DNA of 64,000 nucleotides from Mycobacterium lehmannii (GTDB lineage Bacteria; Actinomycetota; Actinomycetes; Mycobacteriales; Mycobacteriaceae). The translations under genes were made by a program, and so were the position numbers. Location: the NCBI RefSeq assembly GCF_002245535.1, contig NZ_NKCN01000007.1, positions 124,001-188,000 of the forward strand. The letters run 5' to 3'. Below the pieces are notes generated by a model. That model was given only the letters and a program-made list of their open reading frames with translations. It searched no databases and was not told where the DNA came from. Positions 62,573 through 64,000 of this stretch are shown here, one piece after another; position 1 is the first letter of the stretch, and the number at the start of each line of letters is the position of its first letter.

Positions 62573-63478
62573 TCAATCCCGGTCGGCGAGCGTGACTTCC
62601 ACGCCGCCGACCAGGTCCGTGGTCAGGTTGTAGATGAACGCGCCGATGGTCGCCATCGCGGTCAGCAGCACGATGTTGACCAACCCGATCAGCGTGGCAC
62701 CGCCAAAGATGGTTCCGCTGGACACCAGCTCACCGCCGGAACCACCGCCCGCGCTGGTGAGCAGGTCGCCGACGTTGGTGTTCAGCTTGCTCCACACGCC
62801 CATCCCGCCGAGCACGAGGTACAGGAACGCGACGGCGATCATCCACACGAAGAACAGCGCGACCGACAGCACCGCCGACACCTTCAGCGTGCTCCACGGG
62901 TCGATCCGGCGGATCTGCATGCTGGCCCGCACCGGGCCCTTATGCCGCGCGCCGACCTGGACGCGGGCGGCGGACGGGGGCCGGCTTCCCGGTTCCTGGT
63001 GCGGGCGGTCGGCGGGTTTACGCTGCTGCGCCGGGCGCGGCATCGGCCCGGACAGGTCCGGTAGCTCGCTCGCGTATGCCTCAGGCCGTGGTGACGGTGA
63101 CTCGGGCCGCTCGCTGCGCGCCGGCACCTCTTCAGTCGGTGTCGAACCGCCCACCATGAAGCGGTTCGGTCGGCCACCGACATTGGGGGAGTGGTTCGGA
63201 TTGCCGCGCTGGTCCTCGGCTGTCCGCTCAGGTGGATGCCCGTCGTCGCCCTGGCCGCCCTCGCGCGGGCCCGGCCCAGGAGCCCGCCGCGGTGGCTCCG
63301 GAGGCCGCTGACCCGGCTGCGCGGTCCGCGCCGCGGGGCCGCGCTGCCATGGCGGCACCTCGGCGCGGTCGGGAACCTCGGACCGCGTGCCGAGGGCGTC
63401 CTGGTTGGTCGCGGAGCCGTTGGCGCCGCCTGGACTGTCGCCCCCGCGGGGGCGTCCCGGCTCGTTCGGTGAACTCAC
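62573..63478 (-). CDS. DUF3566 membrane protein (Rv0007-like)
   Basis: 301 residues. Residues 1-~185 are Pro/Arg/Gly-rich and probably disordered. The C-terminal DUF3566 domain has two transmembrane helices ([40 protein letters not shown]) and the family ending [20 protein letters not shown]. Follows gyrA by 30 bases and is probably co-transcribed. Function unknown. Confidence 0.93.
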   Translation of the reverse strand: MSSPNEPGRPRGGDSPGGANGSATNQDALGTRSEVPDRAEVPPWQRGPAARTAQPGQRPPEPPRRAPGPGPREGGQGDDGHPPERTAEDQRGNPNHSPNVGGRPNRFMVGGSTPTEEVPARSERPESPSPRPEAYASELPDLSGPMPRPAQQRKPADRPHQEPGSRPPSAARVQVGARHKGPVRASMQIRRIDPWSTLKVSAVLSVALFFVWMIAVAFLYLVLGGMGVWSKLNTNVGDLLTSAGGGSGGELVSSGTIFGGATLIGLVNIVLLTAMATIGAFIYNLTTDLVGGVEVTLADRD

Positions 63479-63508
63479 CTACGGCTCCTCACTGGTCCCG
63501 TCCCCGGA

Positions 63509-64000
63509 TCAGGCACCGGGGTCGGTGTTGACCTCGTCGGTGCTGTCGCCTTCCTCCGCGTTGCGCGCGATGGCTATCAGTGTCGTGCCCTCACCCAGGT
63601 TCATCAACCGAACGCCCTTGGTTTGCCGCCCGGCCTTGCGAACCTGGCGAGCCGCCGTCCGGATGACGCCCCCACCGGAAGTGATGGCGTACAACTCTGT
63701 GTCGTCATCGACGATCAACGCACCCACAAGATTGCCACGGCGCTTGTCGAATTGGATCGTCAGTACCCCTTTACCGCCGCGGCCCTGCACCGGGTACTCC
63801 TCGATCGCGGTGCGCTTGGCGTACCCGCCGGAGGTGGCGACCAGCAGATATGTATCCGGCCGCACCACGTTCAGCGACAGCAGCTCGTCGTCGGTGTTGA
63901 ACCGCATGCCCTGCACACCGGAGGTCGCCCGGCCCATCGGCCGCAGCGCCTCGTCGGTTGCCGAGAACCGGATGGACTGACCCTTGGCCGACACCAGCAA
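63509..64000 (-). CDS. gyrA: GyrA, DNA gyrase subunit A, C-terminal part (cut by window edge)
   Basis: Last 163 residues, in the C-terminal beta-pinwheel that wraps DNA: ATDEALRPMGRATSGVQGMR, VVRPDTYLLVATSGGYAKRT and KAGRQTKGVRLMNLGEGTTL. The rest is beyond the right edge. Its presence places the window beside the replication origin. Confidence 0.96.
   Translation of the reverse strand: MLVSAKGQSIRFSATDEALRPMGRATSGVQGMRFNTDDELLSLNVVRPDTYLLVATSGGYAKRTAIEEYPVQGRGGKGVLTIQFDKRRGNLVGALIVDDDTELYAITSGGGVIRTAARQVRKAGRQTKGVRLMNLGEGTTLIAIARNAEEGDSTDEVNTDPGA

Overview
The window is chromosomal DNA from a mycobacterium, most likely a fast-growing species of the Mycolicibacterium type. Evidence: high GC, many GTG/TTG starts and 1-8 base start/stop overlaps, a complete core ESX-1 (type VII secretion) operon with esxB/esxA, a whiB6 homologue, and the origin-proximal block gyrA - tRNA-Ile - tRNA-Ala - cwsA - ppiA - PH protein - crgA - trpG - pknB - pknA - pbpA - rodA - pstP - fhaB - fhaA in the order known from mycobacteria. 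gyrA lies at the right edge on the minus strand, so the replication origin should lie just beyond the right end.

Layout. (1) 1-13.2 kb: minus-strand ESX-1 operon, in transcription order espF-like, espG1, espH, eccA1, eccB1, eccCa1, eccCb1, pe35, ppe68, esxB, esxA, espI, eccD1 (cut by the window edge). (2) 13.2-16.4 kb: ESX-1-flanking control region with a second MinD/EspI-like ATPase, a regulator with two helix-turn-helix domains, and divergent whiB6. (3) 16.5-24.3 kb: housekeeping genes (acyl-CoA carboxylase beta subunit, EVE protein, pirin, GNAT, thioesterase, ferritin-like protein, two F420/flavin-type oxidoreductases, a lipoprotein). (4) 24.5-27.1 kb: an EspC-like protein, a DUF1023 hydrolase and an LppA/LppV-like lipoprotein, the same trio as Rv2798c-Rv2797c-Rv2796c. 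(5) 27.2-29.2 kb: a decayed IS21 element and a frameshifted AbiJ-type abortive-infection gene.

(6) 29.36-48.4 kb: an accessory island of about 19 kb. It is bounded by two imperfect copies of the sequence that follows tRNA-Leu(CAG), including that tRNA's terminator hairpin and last few bases. It carries an operon of a tyrosine-recombinase-like protein and a DDE-transposase-like protein, a field of small orphan ORFs, an unassigned four-helix membrane protein, and a five-gene type I restriction-modification operon: a degenerate-methylase-like leader gene, hsdM, hsdS, a cytosolic 5'-nucleotidase and hsdR. Divergent from that operon are a coiled-coil protein with a nuclease-like domain, a broken lipoprotein gene and a PD-(D/E)XK nuclease-like gene. 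A perfect 22-base inverted repeat lies in the divergent promoter region. The 5'-nucleotidase, translationally coupled inside the RM operon, is the best candidate here for an undescribed defence arrangement.

(7) 48.4-64 kb: tRNA-Leu and the cell-wall and division signalling cluster. FhaA, FhaB, PstP, RodA, PbpA, PknA and PknB form one coupled operon that controls peptidoglycan synthesis by Ser/Thr phosphorylation. CrgA and CwsA are divisome and polarity partners. Three genes (near 28670, 45480 and 47417) each appear broken by a single-base indel. All lie in or next to the accessory region, and no such break was noticed in the core genes.
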